A DNA stretch of 64,000 bases from Bacillus sp. NTK071 (GTDB lineage: Bacteria > Bacillota > Bacilli > Bacillales > Guptibacillaceae): assembly GCF_017303315.1 (NCBI RefSeq), contig NZ_JAFKOI010000002.1:527396-591395 (forward strand), in the 5' to 3' direction. The notes under the pieces were generated by a model. That model had not been told where the DNA came from, did not search any database, and saw nothing but the letters and a program-made list of their open reading frames with translations. Positions 9,329 through 19,074 of the stretch are shown here, piece by piece. Position 1 is the stretch's first letter. Every line of letters begins with the position of its first letter. The position numbers and the translations under genes are program-made.

Positions 9329-10970
9329 GTCCCATCACTATAGATGGATATTCTTGTTGCTTTCCAAGAAGAAATGCTGCATCAAACACCTCTGATAAAT
9401 GCTTAACAGGTACAACCTTAATACCCTTTATTACTTTAAGCATTTCCTCGTTATTCTCCTCTGGAATTAATGCAAGCTCTGCACCGGCATCACGAGCAGC
9501 CGTTACCTTGGCAAATACGCCACCAACTGGCTTAACAAATCCATGAATACTGACTTCACCTGTCATCGCTATTTTGTTGCTCACAGGGCTTCCTTTAATA
9601 GCAGAATAAATACCTGTTGCGATTGCAACTCCTGCTGAAGGTCCATCAACCGGAACACCGCCTGGGAAATTGATATGTAGATTGTAGGAGTCAACAGGAA
9701 TTCCCATCGCCTTCAGAACAGTCATCACATTTTCAACTGAAGACTTAGCAAGACTCTTTCTTCGAATTGACTTGGATTGATTCCCAATGCTCTCTTCTTC
9801 TACAATACCTGTAATCGTAACAGTCCCTTCCTTTTCTGCTTTAACAGCTGTTACTTCAATTTCAAGTAATGCTCCTGTATTTGGTCCGTAAACAGCAAGT
9901 CCATTCACAAGCCCAGTACTTGGATGAAGTGGAATTTTCCTTTCAGGTCGCGGAGATAGTCTGCTTGCATGGATGACCCACTCCATATCGGCTGCAGTAA
10001 TGCTTCCTCTACTCTCCGTAATGGCTAGTCCTGCTGCAATTTGCATCAAATTGACAGCTTCCCGTCCATTTCTTGCATACCGGCTAACACGCTCAATTCC
10101 TTCTTCATCTAAGGTCAGGTTTAGCTTCTTAGCAGCTCTCGTTGCTATCCTAGCAATTTCATCCTGACTTAGTTCCCTGAAGTACACTTCCATACACCTT
10201 GAACGAATGGCAGGAGGAATATCATCAGGTGTTCTTGTAGTAGCTCCAATCATCCTGAAATCAGCAGGTAACCCATTCTGAAATATATCATGAATATGTG
10301 TTGGGATATTCGTGTTCTCTTCATTGTAGTAAGCACTTTCTAGAAAAACCTTACGATCTTCGAGCACTTTTAAAAGCTTATTCATTTGGATTGGATGAAG
10401 CTCTCCAATTTCATCAATAAAAAGAATTCCTCCATGTGCATTCGTTACAGCACCTTGTTTCGGTTGAGGAATACCCGCTTGGCCCATAGCGCCTGCGCCT
10501 TGATAAATAGGATCATGAACAGAACCAATTAATGGATCTGCAATGCCTCTTTCATCAAATCTTGCTGTTGTCGCATCCAATTCAACGAAAACCGCTGTTT
10601 GTTTAAAAGGCGTTCCACGATTACGCTTTGCTTCTTCAAGCACTAGTCGAGCTGCAGCCGTTTTACCAACCCCAGGTGGACCATATATGATGACATGTTG
10701 AGGATTCGGCCCGCAAATAGCGGCTCTTAGAGTACGAATTCCCTCTTCTTGGCCCACAATTTCTGAAAAACCAGTAGGTCTAATGCGCTCTGAAAGTGGC
10801 TCACTTAACGAAATACTCCTTAATCGTCTTAAGTGCTCCATTTCTTTTCGGGATTCTTTATCTATAGAAACTTTCTGGGTTCGCTGGTTGCGAAGCAAGT
10901 TCCAGAAATACAATCCTATAACAATTCCAAAAAACAATTGTATCGCTAACGCAATGCCTGTCCAATTCAT
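9309..10970 (-). CDS. lonB: ATP-dependent protease LonB (Lon-like, forespore type)
   Basis: A membrane-associated Lon-like protease of 553 residues. Residues 5-24 form a single N-terminal transmembrane helix (IALAIQLFFGIVIGLYFWNL), unlike LonA. An AAA+ module follows, with Walker [10 protein letters not shown] near residue 98, Walker B GGILFIDEIGEL and an arginine-rich sensor region. The C-terminal Ser-Lys protease domain contains VPVDGPSAGVA. No LON N-domain is present. In Bacillus subtilis lonB is expressed in the forespore under SigF; I could not confirm a SigF promoter here. It ends with its own terminator, separating it from lonA. Position between clpX and lonA is conserved. Confidence 0.96.
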   Translation of the reverse strand: MNWTGIALAIQLFFGIVIGLYFWNLLRNQRTQKVSIDKESRKEMEHLRRLRSISLSEPLSERIRPTGFSEIVGQEEGIRTLRAAICGPNPQHVIIYGPPGVGKTAAARLVLEEAKRNRGTPFKQTAVFVELDATTARFDERGIADPLIGSVHDPIYQGAGAMGQAGIPQPKQGAVTNAHGGILFIDEIGELHPIQMNKLLKVLEDRKVFLESAYYNEENTNIPTHIHDIFQNGLPADFRMIGATTRTPDDIPPAIRSRCMEVYFRELSQDEIARIATRAAKKLNLTLDEEGIERVSRYARNGREAVNLMQIAAGLAITESRGSITAADMEWVIHASRLSPRPERKIPLHPSTGLVNGLAVYGPNTGALLEIEVTAVKAEKEGTVTITGIVEEESIGNQSKSIRRKSLAKSSVENVMTVLKAMGIPVDSYNLHINFPGGVPVDGPSAGVAIATGIYSAIKGSPVSNKIAMTGEVSIHGFVKPVGGVFAKVTAARDAGAELALIPEENNEEMLKVIKGIKVVPVKHLSEVFDAAFLLGKQQEYPSIVMGQSQPGS

Positions 10971-11073
10971 ACTCGTACCTCCTGGAGATTTATCAATAGC
11001 TCTAGTATCTCCTGAGGTATGGTTCCATAAACCGGAAATTCATAATTTGAATCCATTAATAGGAATATAAAAA

Positions 11074-11099
11074 AACCAACCACCCACGGGTGATTGGTT
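11074..11099 (-). terminator. Terminator of clpX
   Basis: A 12 bp stem AACCAATCACCC/GGGTGGTTGGTT (one G-U) with a 2-base loop and a seven-T run on the minus strand, just after the clpX stop. Confidence 0.9.
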
Positions 11100-11106
11100 A
11101 ATTTTC

Positions 11107-12381
11107 TTATGCACTTTCCTTTGGTGATTTCTTATCTTCATCAATAACAGAGCCATCTTCTAAAATCAATTTAGGTGTGGACTTTTCACTTACAGTTGAA
11201 GCTGTAAGCACACATTTCTTAATCTCATCACGAGAAGGAAGATCGTACATCACATCAAGCATAATGCCTTCAATAATTGAACGAAGTCCACGTGCACCTG
11301 TCTTTCTTTCGATAGCTTGTTTAGCAATTTCAACAAGAGCATCATCTTCAAATTCAAGCTCTACATCGTCAAGCTCTAGAAGCTTCTGGTATTGTTTAAC
11401 AAGCGCATTTTTAGGCTTTGTAAGAATTTCAACCAGTGCTTCTTCATCAAGCGGTTCAAGGCTTCCGATAACTGGAAGACGACCGATAAACTCCGGAATA
11501 AGTCCGAAACGAAGTAAGTCTTCTGGAAGTACTTTGCTTAGATATTCACCTGGCTTAAGATCTTCCTGTTTTGCTTCACCACTGAATCCAATGATTTTCT
11601 TACCAAGACGACGTTTAATGATTTGTTCGATACCATCAAATGCTCCTCCGCAAATAAAGAGGATATTCGTCGTATCAATTTGGATAAATTCTTGATGAGG
11701 ATGCTTACGTCCACCTTGTGGAGGAACGCTTGCGGTTGTGCCTTCAAGAATTTTAAGTAGGGCCTGCTGTACACCTTCACCTGACACATCACGTGTAATA
11801 GAAGGGTTTTCAGACTTACGCGCAACTTTATCGATTTCATCGATGTAAATAATACCTTTTTCAGCTTTTTCTACATCGTAATCTGCTGCTTGGATGAGTT
11901 TAAGAAGAATATTCTCAACATCCTCACCTACATAACCTGCTTCAGTTAATGACGTTGCATCCGCTATTGCGAAAGGCACGTTCAAAATTCTAGCAAGGGT
12001 TTGAGCAAGAAGAGTTTTACCGCTACCTGTTGGACCAATTAATGCGATGTTACTCTTTGCAAGTTCTACGTCATCTGGTTTACCTGAAGCGTTAATACGC
12101 TTGTAGTGATTATAAACCGCAACAGATAGAGACTTTTTCGCTTTTTCTTGGCCGATGACATAGTCATCAAGGATCTGACAAATTTCATGAGGCTTCGGTA
12201 CTTCTTTAAAGTCCACCTCTTCTTCAGTTCCCAGCTCTTCTTCTACAATTTCAGTACAAAGTTCAATACATTCATCACAGATGTATACACCTGGTCCTGC
12301 AACTAGCTTTCGTACTTGATCCTGTGTTTTGCCACAGAAAGAACATTTCAGTTGTCCTTTTTCGTCGTTAAATTTAAACAT
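11107..12381 (-). CDS. clpX: ATP-dependent Clp protease ATP-binding subunit ClpX
   Basis: An AAA+ unfoldase of 424 residues that feeds substrates to ClpP. An N-terminal C4 zinc domain (CSFC at 10-13, CDEC at 32-35) binds adaptors and substrates. Walker A GPTGSGKT is near residue 117 and Walker [10 protein letters not shown] near 182. The pore loop GYVGED and the ClpP-docking IGF loop (KKIIGFSGE) are intact, so ClpP partnership is expected. The start ATG is at 12381 after GGGGTG. clpP is not in the window, as usual in Bacillus where it is unlinked. It stands between tig and lonB with its own terminator. Confidence 0.98.
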   Translation of the reverse strand: MFKFNDEKGQLKCSFCGKTQDQVRKLVAGPGVYICDECIELCTEIVEEELGTEEEVDFKEVPKPHEICQILDDYVIGQEKAKKSLSVAVYNHYKRINASGKPDDVELAKSNIALIGPTGSGKTLLAQTLARILNVPFAIADATSLTEAGYVGEDVENILLKLIQAADYDVEKAEKGIIYIDEIDKVARKSENPSITRDVSGEGVQQALLKILEGTTASVPPQGGRKHPHQEFIQIDTTNILFICGGAFDGIEQIIKRRLGKKIIGFSGEAKQEDLKPGEYLSKVLPEDLLRFGLIPEFIGRLPVIGSLEPLDEEALVEILTKPKNALVKQYQKLLELDDVELEFEDDALVEIAKQAIERKTGARGLRSIIEGIMLDVMYDLPSRDEIKKCVLTASTVSEKSTPKLILEDGSVIDEDKKSPKESA

Positions 12382-12655
12382 GAATTCACCCCTAACCGTT
12401 GATCTCGATGAAATCCGAGTAGGTCTATCTGCAAAGAAACTCCATTAGTTCAACTGAACTAACTATCACTTATTAAGCAATCCTAACGGGCATTCACCAC
12501 TGGTTTCTTATCCTATTTATGTATTGAAATTGTATCACATAACTCAAAAGGATACGAAGTAAAACGACTCTTTGAAAGCTTACTATGTATAGAGTATTTG
12601 TCCTACTACTATGTTTAGCTAATTTGAATGATTTCATTACTACTTCTTTTTTTAA
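12382..12655. other. Intergenic region between tig and clpX
   Basis: About 270 bases without a gene. It holds the clpX leader and must hold its promoter, but I see no convincing -35/-10 pair and no riboswitch-like fold. The tig terminator closes its right side. Confidence 0.5.
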
Positions 12656-12683
12656 AAACAAGGCGCAATTAAGCGCCTTGTTT
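12656..12683 (-). terminator. Terminator of tig
   Basis: Perfect 11 bp stem AAACAAGGCGC/GCGCCTTGTTT, loop of six, followed on the minus strand by TTTAAAAAAAG. Confidence 0.88.
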
Positions 12684-12707
12684 CAAATAAGCCATTGATA
12701 GCTTTAA

Positions 12708-14000
12708 TTATGCTTTTTTGCTGTTATCTACAAGAACATCGATTGCTTTACGAACGCGAAGGTCACCTTTAAGTGCATCAGTGCCGCCCTGCATTGTTAA
12801 CATTGAACGAATTTGTTCTTCTTCCATGTTGTACATTGCTGCCATCTTGGAAAGCTCTTCATTTACTTCTTCTTCAGAAACTTCCACATTCTCAGCGTCA
12901 GCAATCGCTTCAAGAGTCAAGTTCGTGCGCACGCGCTTTTCACCGTCTTCTTGCATTTGCTCGCGAAGTGCTTTCTCATCTTGTCCAGAGAACTGGTAGT
13001 ACATTTCAAGGTTCATACCTTGTTGTTGTAGACGCTGTTCAAATTCTTGAAGCATGCGGTCTACTTCTGCATCTACCATAGCAGATGGAAGATCGATTTC
13101 ACTATTTTCAGCTGCTTTTTCAATCAACGTGTCTTTCTTTTGAACATCAGCATCTTCTGCTTTTTGCTTCGCAAGATTTTCTTTCGTTGTTTTCTTAAGC
13201 TCATCAAGTGTTTCAACTTCTTCGTTTACGTCTTTAGCAAACTCATCGTCAAGCTCTGGAAGCTCTTTACGCTTAATGTCGTGAATTTTCACTTGGAACT
13301 TCGCTTCTTGTCCAGCAAGATTTTCAGCATGGTACTCTTCAGGGAAAGTAACTGTTACTTCCTTCTCAGCGCCAGCTTTCTCACCAATCAATTGCTCTTC
13401 AAATCCAGGAATAAACGTGTTTGAACCGATTTCTAGTGAATAGTTCTCGCCTTTTCCACCTTCAAATGGTTCTTCACCAAGGAAGCCTTCAAAGTCGATT
13501 ACTGCTGTATCGCCTTCTTGAAGCTCTCCGTCTTCAACTACAACAAGCTCAGCTTGCTTTTCTTGAAGAGCTTTAAGCTCAGCTTCTACTTCTTCATCTG
13601 TTACATTTGTATCTTGTTCTTCAACTTCAAGACCTTTGTATTCGCCAAGCTTAACTTCAGGCTTAACAGTTACAGTTGCTTTGAAGATTAAGTTTTGACC
13701 TTTTTCCATTTGCTCAACGTCTACTTCTGGACGATCAACTGGCTCAATTCCAGATTCGTCGATAGCTTCAGAATATGCTTTAGGAAGAATGATATCAAGA
13801 GCATCTTGATAAAGAGATTCTACACCAAAACGTTTTTCGAATAGAGAACGTGGCATTTTACCTTTACGGAATCCAGGCACGTTAACCTGTTTAACAACTT
13901 TTTTGAACGCTTCATCCAGCGCAGTATTTACCTCAGTAGCGTCAACTTCAACTGTAAGGACGCCCTGGTTACCTTCAAGCTTTTCCCATTTTGCAGTCAT
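12708..14000 (-). CDS. tig: Trigger factor, ribosome-associated chaperone
   Basis: A 430-residue chaperone and peptidyl-prolyl isomerase that binds nascent chains at the ribosome exit tunnel. The N-domain carries the ribosome-binding signature [17 protein letters not shown] (about residues 43-59). An FKBP-type PPIase domain is near 150-245, with [20 protein letters not shown], and a long helical C-domain follows. It is strongly acidic (many Glu and Asp). The ATG at 14000 follows TGGAGGT. Length is the family norm. Order ysoA-tig-clpX is conserved in Bacillus. Confidence 0.98.
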   Translation of the reverse strand: MTAKWEKLEGNQGVLTVEVDATEVNTALDEAFKKVVKQVNVPGFRKGKMPRSLFEKRFGVESLYQDALDIILPKAYSEAIDESGIEPVDRPEVDVEQMEKGQNLIFKATVTVKPEVKLGEYKGLEVEEQDTNVTDEEVEAELKALQEKQAELVVVEDGELQEGDTAVIDFEGFLGEEPFEGGKGENYSLEIGSNTFIPGFEEQLIGEKAGAEKEVTVTFPEEYHAENLAGQEAKFQVKIHDIKRKELPELDDEFAKDVNEEVETLDELKKTTKENLAKQKAEDADVQKKDTLIEKAAENSEIDLPSAMVDAEVDRMLQEFEQRLQQQGMNLEMYYQFSGQDEKALREQMQEDGEKRVRTNLTLEAIADAENVEVSEEEVNEELSKMAAMYNMEEEQIRSMLTMQGGTDALKGDLRVRKAIDVLVDNSKKA

Positions 14001-14259
14001 TTACACATTACCTCCAACAATAAATATATTTCCACTAATCGAGCGTTTAAATAAGATGACACTTTTTGGAGTATAAAAGCGTCTACTTTCTTTCAAACGG
14101 TCTCTTTTACTAGTAAATATGGGTTTGCAACTATTGTATTATAACATAGAACAGCCGGTTTTCAACACATACGGCATGATTGCAAACCGTTTAGCCATAG
14201 TACAGCTTATCGATGATTTCTCTTAATCGCAAGCAAAAACATTTACTTTCCATTTATTT

Positions 14260-15288
14260 CTACTCAAAGGGACGGTAAAAAGGCTGATTCTCTATGTTCA
14301 TGATGCGATTTGCAGCCACTTCGAACTCCGAAGATTTAACTTCGTAATGCTCACGCAGTTCATCGTTTGTAATCTCTTCACCATTCATATCGGAAGCCAC
14401 TTTATGAACAGCTGCAGCCCAGACGGAACTATTCGAAGGTTCAGCTTCAAATGGAGAAATGGCAAAAAGGTAATGCCACCAAATTTGCATGCACATCTCA
14501 AAAAGAGCTGGGTTTTTCTGTTCTACTACGTCTGAGAGTTTTGACTTTACACTTAAAGAGAAGTTTTGTAAAAAAATATCTTTTAAGTGGGAAGGGTTAA
14601 CTGTGATCTCTCTACCAAATTTATGTACGACGACTTCTTGATCCAACTCTTTTTCTCTTAGAACCTGCAATACAAGGCTTTTCAGAAGTGGATCTTTGTT
14701 TGTTTCATTTAAATATGTAAGGTAAACGGGGATTGACTTTTCCTCATCTGCAGTGCTTAACTTTTGAATTGCCAGCCACTGTTTCTCCGTCTTATCGCTT
14801 TCTAGATAAGCAATCAGCTTGTCAGTATCTTCCTCTTGAACAGCGTCATACTCATCATGGGAATCAAGGTCATAATTTGTCATTTGTCTGCTGAAATGCA
14901 GCAGCTGGTAGAGCGATTCCGCAATGTTCGACGGAAGCTGATTTTCTTGTAATACTGCTTCAATCATCGTAACCACTTTCTGATACTTTCCAAGCTGAAC
15001 TAATATTGATATGTATACTTGAAAAATGTCATAATAGTCCCCGATACCCTGCTGCATCATTGTTTCACAGCGTTCAGATGCTTCCATTAAATCTCCCATT
15101 TCAACCAGACTGAGCACCATCCCAAAATGCCCCTGTGGGTGATCCGGTTCGATTTCAAGAAGCTGACTGAAATGTTCATGTGCCTCTTTTATTTGCTTAG
15201 CTTTTAGTGCTGCCATTCCTTTTTCGACAAGCTTGCCTGCCACGTTCGGGAAATAAACTATTTTCCGCTCATGCTTTTCTTTATCCAT
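14260..15288 (-). CDS. ysoA: Tetratricopeptide repeat protein, YsoA-like
   Basis: A 342-residue soluble protein of unknown function. The N-terminal part has TPR-type helices: KLVEKGMAALKAKQIKEAHE and HPQGHFGMVLSLVEMGDLME, residues about 15-75, with further helical repeats to about 140. The middle, about 155-215, has a HEAT-like look (KQWLAIQKLSTADEEKSIPV). No signal peptide or membrane segment is visible. TPR folds mediate protein contacts, and the position directly upstream of tig hints at protein homeostasis, but that is inference. The Bacillus subtilis ortholog ysoA occupies the same place. Confidence 0.85.
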   Translation of the reverse strand: MDKEKHERKIVYFPNVAGKLVEKGMAALKAKQIKEAHEHFSQLLEIEPDHPQGHFGMVLSLVEMGDLMEASERCETMMQQGIGDYYDIFQVYISILVQLGKYQKVVTMIEAVLQENQLPSNIAESLYQLLHFSRQMTNYDLDSHDEYDAVQEEDTDKLIAYLESDKTEKQWLAIQKLSTADEEKSIPVYLTYLNETNKDPLLKSLVLQVLREKELDQEVVVHKFGREITVNPSHLKDIFLQNFSLSVKSKLSDVVEQKNPALFEMCMQIWWHYLFAISPFEAEPSNSSVWAAAVHKVASDMNGEEITNDELREHYEVKSSEFEVAANRIMNIENQPFYRPFE

Positions 15289-15486
15289 GACGTAATCGCT
15301 CCACTCTCTTATATTCTCTATTAAAAGAGTTTACAGCAGGAAAGGCGCAGCTACGATTAGCTATCAGTTTATCAGTATCCACATGTAAACTCAAGCTGAA
15401 GCATGCCCCTCTTATATTTATCATATCACCTGGACCGTAATTTTAATTAAATCCGTTATCTCGTAAAGTACAAAGAAAAACTAAAA

Positions 15487-15516
15487 AAGACATCTATCAA
15501 GAAGATAAATGTCTTT
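15487..15516 (-). terminator. Terminator after tRNA-Arg
   Basis: Stem AAAGACAT.../...ATGTCTTT with an inner TATCTTCTTGATA arm, followed by a T-run on the minus strand. It starts about 15 bases after the tRNA 3' end. Confidence 0.8.
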
Positions 15517-15530
15517 GGATTGATATACTA

Positions 15531-15607
15531 TGGTGTCCCAGGAGAGATTCGAACTCCCGACCCACAGCTTAGAAGGCTGTTGCTCTATCCTGCTGAGCTA
15601 CTGGGAC
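15531..15607 (-). tRNA. tRNA-Arg, anticodon TCT, with encoded CCA
   Basis: A 77-base cloverleaf on the minus strand. The acceptor stem GTCCCAG/CTGGGAC is closed by the encoded ACCA tail. The D-arm is GCTC...GAGC and the anticodon arm ACAGC/GCTGT has loop CTTCTAA. The T-arm contains GGGAG-TTCGAAT-CTCTC. The anticodon TCT (positions 15571-15573) reads AGA and AGG codons, which are common in this AT-leaning genome. It is a single tRNA gene with its own terminator. Confidence 0.97.
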
Positions 15608-15707
15608 AATACTAATGTTAAGGCTATGTATGTATTACTGTCATTCAGCGACAAATATAAATATATCGAAAGGCACGGGCAAAGTCAATAGGTTTACAAC
15701 CAAAAAA

Positions 15708-15730
15708 AACACAGCATAGCTGTGTTTTTG
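15708..15730 (-). terminator. Terminator of ysnB
   Basis: Stem AAACACAGC/GCTGTGTTT around loop ATA, T-run on the minus strand, just after the ysnB stop. Confidence 0.88.
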
Positions 15731-15738
15731 TAAAAACT

Positions 15739-16254
15739 TTAAGTCAAAGTGAAACTTCTAGATAGTTCATTTACAATAGTACCCTCTTCATCATGAAACG
15801 TAACGGTAACTTTGCTATCTGACCATTCAACAATGGCATATGTTTTAATTGCAGGTTGCCTTGGAAGTCTAACACTTCCTGGATTAAGAAAGAGAGTACC
15901 ATCTTCATAAACAGCGAGAGCTTCATGTGAATGACCAAAACAAACAAGATCTGCATTTGTTTCTTCAGCTTTATATGCGAGCTTCATTAGCGTCATCTTT
16001 ACATTGTATAAATGCCCGTGTGTAGTAAAGATCGTTTTACCACCGACTGTTTCAGCCATTTCATTAGGATAGCGATTATCAAAATCACAATTCCCTCTCA
16101 CTCTTAATTGGAATGGAGTCATCTCTTCAGCATCATAATCAAACTCAGAGTCTCCACAATGAATCATACATTGGACATCTCCTTGATGCCTTTCAACTAA
16201 TTGATCAAGTTCTTCAGCTGAACTATGATTATCACTTACGACTAGTACTTTCAA
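15739..16254 (-). CDS. ysnB: YsnB-type calcineurin-like metallophosphoesterase (YfcE/MJ0936 family)
   Basis: A small cytosolic phosphodiesterase of 171 residues. All metal-binding motifs of the family are present in order: SDNHSS (about 7-12; the usual form is SDTHG), HCGDSEFD, RGNCDF, TTHGHLYN and FGHSHEA. Relatives hydrolyse artificial phosphodiesters in vitro; the natural substrate is not settled. It lies 19 bases downstream of rdgB, completing the rph-rdgB-ysnB group that is conserved in Bacillus. The ATG at 16254 begins MKVLVVSDNHS. Confidence 0.93.
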   Translation of the reverse strand: MKVLVVSDNHSSAEELDQLVERHQGDVQCMIHCGDSEFDYDAEEMTPFQLRVRGNCDFDNRYPNEMAETVGGKTIFTTHGHLYNVKMTLMKLAYKAEETNADLVCFGHSHEALAVYEDGTLFLNPGSVRLPRQPAIKTYAIVEWSDSKVTVTFHDEEGTIVNELSRSFTLT

Positions 16255-16273
16255 TTCACCCCACTCCTTTCAA

Positions 16274-16867
16274 CTAGATTAATTCTTCAAAACTTTCCTC
16301 AAGACGATCAAGTGCTTTTCCACGGTGTGAGATAGCATTTTTCTCATCTGGAGATAGTTCTGCCATAGTCTTACCGTATGAAGGGACATAGAAGATTGGG
16401 TCATAACCAAAACCATAGTTTCCAGAACGCTCAAATGCAATTGTTCCATTGCATGCTCCTGAAAATACTTCTGTCTTTTTATCTGGTATAGCGACTGCTA
16501 AAACGCACTGAAAAGATGCTGTACGTTTTCCTTCAGGAATGTCCTTCATTTCTTTCAATACTTTATCAATATTTGCTTCGTCATCTTTGTCCAAACCAGC
16601 ATACCTAGCTGAATAGACCCCTGGATCTCCATCGAGAGCATCAACAACAAGCCCTGAATCATCTGCGATAACTGGTTGATTAGTTAAGCGCATAATCGCC
16701 TCAGCTTTTAAAACGGCATTCTCAGCAAATGTACTTCCTGTTTCTGCTACATCTGGTGCCTCTTCAAGATCCAACAAAGAAATCACAGTTATGTCCTCTG
16801 ATTCAAAACGTCGCTTGAATTCTTTTACTTTTCCCTCGTTCTTTGTTGCAATGAGAAGTTTACGCAT
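16274..16867 (-). CDS. rdgB: XTP/dITP pyrophosphatase (RdgB/HAM1 family)
   Basis: A 197-residue house-cleaning enzyme that hydrolyses XTP, dITP and ITP to monophosphates, keeping deaminated purines out of nucleic acids. The start [17 protein letters not shown] has the family TxNxGK motif. [21 protein letters not shown] and [10 protein letters not shown] form the metal and base sites, and SHRGKAL lies near the C-terminus. The ATG at 16867 is chosen for homology and a GGGGGA site. A start at 16909 would add 14 unrelated residues. It overlaps the rph stop by eight bases, indicating translational coupling. Bacillus name ysnA. Confidence 0.95.
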   Translation of the reverse strand: MRKLLIATKNEGKVKEFKRRFESEDITVISLLDLEEAPDVAETGSTFAENAVLKAEAIMRLTNQPVIADDSGLVVDALDGDPGVYSARYAGLDKDDEANIDKVLKEMKDIPEGKRTASFQCVLAVAIPDKKTEVFSGACNGTIAFERSGNYGFGYDPIFYVPSYGKTMAELSPDEKNAISHRGKALDRLEESFEELI

Positions 16868-17618
16868 GATTAGAATGTTCCCCCTTAATCTTGGAAGCAA
16901 ATTCACCAATCACATCGGCTTGTTTTTCTATTAATTGTTCAATACCTTCTTTGCCAAGAGAGAGCATCTCATTCAGTTGGTTCATATTGAACGTAGCTTC
17001 TTCACCTGTACCTTGAAGTTCAACAAATTCCCCGCTCCCTGTCATAACAATGTTCATATCAACCTGAGCAGAAGAATCTTCTTTGTAGCATAAATCAAGA
17101 ATAGCCTCTCCATTTCCATTAATACCCACAGAAGTAGCAGCAAGGAAATCGGTCAACGGCATTTTTTTGAACTGCTTTCTTGCAAGTCCTTTTTCAATAG
17201 CAATAGATAAGGCAACAAATGCGCCAGTTATTGAAGCAGTGCGCGTTCCTCCATCTGCTTGGATTACATCACAATCGATCCATACAGTTCGTTCGCCTAG
17301 TGCTTCAAGGTCAACAACCGTGCGAAGCGCTCTTCCAATTAAACGCTGAATTTCCATTGTTCGCCCAGCAACTTTCCCTTTACTTGATTCACGAATATTA
17401 CGTTGTTCCGTTGCTCTTGGAAGCATAGCATATTCTGCTGCTATCCATCCTTTCCCCTGTCCTCTCAAGAAAGGAGGAACACGATCTTCTATAGATGCAG
17501 AACATATCACTTTCGTATCACCCACTGATATTAATACAGAACCTTCAGGGTGTTTAATATAATCTTTTTCAATATGTATTTCACGTAACTCATTAGGTTT
17601 ACGTTCGTCAACTCTCAT
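16860..17618 (-). CDS. rph: Ribonuclease PH
   Basis: A phosphorolytic 3'-5' exoribonuclease that trims tRNA precursors, 252 residues. The start [12 protein letters not shown] is the family N-terminus and follows AGGAGG by 7 bases (ATG at 17618). Motifs include [19 protein letters not shown] and [20 protein letters not shown] with the RNA-binding arginines, and [21 protein letters not shown] with the phosphate site. The enzyme forms hexamers. The downstream rdgB gene overlaps its end, and gerM lies upstream behind a terminator. Confidence 0.97.
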   Translation of the reverse strand: MRVDERKPNELREIHIEKDYIKHPEGSVLISVGDTKVICSASIEDRVPPFLRGQGKGWIAAEYAMLPRATEQRNIRESSKGKVAGRTMEIQRLIGRALRTVVDLEALGERTVWIDCDVIQADGGTRTASITGAFVALSIAIEKGLARKQFKKMPLTDFLAATSVGINGNGEAILDLCYKEDSSAQVDMNIVMTGSGEFVELQGTGEEATFNMNQLNEMLSLGKEGIEQLIEKQADVIGEFASKIKGEHSNHA

Positions 17619-17710
17619 AATTGTCCTCCTGTTCACCATTTCGTTCACAGGCTGCACTCATGGTTAGAAGGGTTTTAACAACACTAAACATTCCATTCTA
17701 AACAAAGAAA

Positions 17711-17731
17711 AGAGGCAGAACTCCTGCCTCT
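17711..17731 (-). terminator. Terminator of gerM
   Basis: Stem AGAGGCAG/CTGCCTCT, loop of five, followed on the minus strand by TTTCTTTGTT. It separates gerM from rph. Confidence 0.85.
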
Positions 17732-17751
17732 TCATCCTATCATATTCTTTT

Positions 17752-18840
17752 TTAAAAACCTACTTTGTTAACGTCTACAGGTCTAGTTACTGGCTCGGAA
17801 AGACTTTTTCCTGATTCGTCTACTACTTCAGCATTACCATCTACTGTGATGGATACTTCTTCAACATTTGTTTGCTCTGTTAGTGAAAGAACAAGTGTAT
17901 TTAAAAGTTCTTTCTCAAGTACTTTATCTTCTGCTCCAGTTAATATCGCATCATTAAAATCTAGCGTTAACAGCCCATCTTCCTCCTTAGCATTAAGCAG
18001 CTTCACATCTTTAGAAAATTGTGTGAAGAGTCCTGAATGAACAGGAGGACCTTCCATCAACCCTTTAAGTACACCTTTCACATCATTTGATACGCCTTCC
18101 ATTCGCTTCGTAACAGGTACATAATAGGAGTAATCATCACTTTGTGCCATGAAATATACTGTTACATCTTCACTATTTGAAACATCAACGACATTACCCA
18201 TCTCATGGTTTATCCCATTCGCTCGGCTGAAGCTTTCGCCAATTGGTGTACCGTTAACAGGCATTTCTGTTTGATCGTACCCATTTATTTGAATTTTCAC
18301 CTTTTCTACTCCTTCAAACTGCGTAAGCGTCCAAGTTACAGCTTCTAAGATTTGCTTTTCATTCTCAGCTGCATAGTCTTTAAACTCTTTGGAGAAGTCA
18401 ACGACAAGAGTATGATCCATTTGATCAATTCCTTGTACGACAGTTCCAGCTGGCAAAACAGCTTGGAATCCATTAGGAAGCATTTCGGTAACTGGTCCAT
18501 CAACAACCAGGTACTCAAGAGCCTGTTTCGCTGCACCTTCTACTGCAGGTAATTGAACCGTTTGTGGAACGACCATTCCATTTGCATCAAGAAGATAAAG
18601 CTGACGAGTTGTCATACCCGTTGTCTCATCAGTTGCTTCCTCTCCCTCTGCATCTTCTGCACTGCTCTCTTCTTTCACTGCCCCAGTATCCTTATCATCA
18701 AGCTGCTTTCCTTGATCTACATAATCGACTTTAGGTGGATCAATTTCTTTAAGCGTCTTTTCAAATCCAAATCCACATCCTGATATTGTTAATAAGAATG
18801 AAAGCACCATTATGATAAATCCAATTCCACGTAAACGCAT
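17752..18840 (-). CDS. gerM: Germination/sporulation lipoprotein GerM
   Basis: A 362-residue exported lipoprotein required for sporulation and germination in Bacillus. The signal sequence ends in the lipobox TISGC (Cys22), followed by a charged linker to about residue 75. Two GerMN domains then occur in tandem, about 85-205 and 225-345. Each contains the same pattern of VVDFSKEF or LTLDFND-type strands followed by the EAVTWTLTQFEGVEKVKI or NTLVLSLTEQTNVEEVSI helix-strand. The ATG at 18840 follows GGGAGG by 7 bases. Sporulation-specific control is known for the family; no SigE promoter was confidently identified. Confidence 0.95.
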   Translation of the reverse strand: MRLRGIGFIIMVLSFLLTISGCGFGFEKTLKEIDPPKVDYVDQGKQLDDKDTGAVKEESSAEDAEGEEATDETTGMTTRQLYLLDANGMVVPQTVQLPAVEGAAKQALEYLVVDGPVTEMLPNGFQAVLPAGTVVQGIDQMDHTLVVDFSKEFKDYAAENEKQILEAVTWTLTQFEGVEKVKIQINGYDQTEMPVNGTPIGESFSRANGINHEMGNVVDVSNSEDVTVYFMAQSDDYSYYVPVTKRMEGVSNDVKGVLKGLMEGPPVHSGLFTQFSKDVKLLNAKEEDGLLTLDFNDAILTGAEDKVLEKELLNTLVLSLTEQTNVEEVSITVDGNAEVVDESGKSLSEPVTRPVDVNKVGF

Positions 18841-18949
18841 AGCTATCCCTCCCCGGATGGTTTGTACTACCATTTATACGAGTTATATAAGAATTTATAC
18901 CAGAGGAATGAGAATAACTTGGCTTATCATTACTTAAGTGTGAGTCTTA

Positions 18950-19038
18950 GAGAGATTAGTGAGAGGTTTCGCTCAATTTAAAAATGATTTTATTATACAA
19001 ACACTCTTTCAAAAACAATATTTTATTTGAATAGTGCC
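18950..19038 (+). repeat. Decayed copy of the dispersed MITE-like element (right half)
   Basis: The stretch TTTCGCTCAAT followed by TTTCAAAAACAATATTTTAT and a GAATAG-T-GCC end aligns with the middle and right end of the intact copy at 49109-49212. The left terminal repeat is not recognisable, so the left boundary is a guess. Confidence 0.45.
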
Positions 19039-19046
19039 TAACAAAA

Positions 19047-19074
19047 AAAGCTCTAGTCCATGGACTAGAGCTTT
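19047..19074 (-). terminator. Terminator of racE
   Basis: Perfect 14 bp palindrome AAAGCTCTAGTCCA/TGGACTAGAGCTTT and a minus-strand T-run. It includes the racE stop codon TAG. Confidence 0.9.

Noticed and set aside
11177-11695. A 172-codon plus-strand frame opposite clpX, and similar Ser-rich frames opposite tig, hemA and pheS
   Set aside because: They are mirror frames of well-supported genes, with Ser/Ile-rich low-complexity translations typical of antisense reading.
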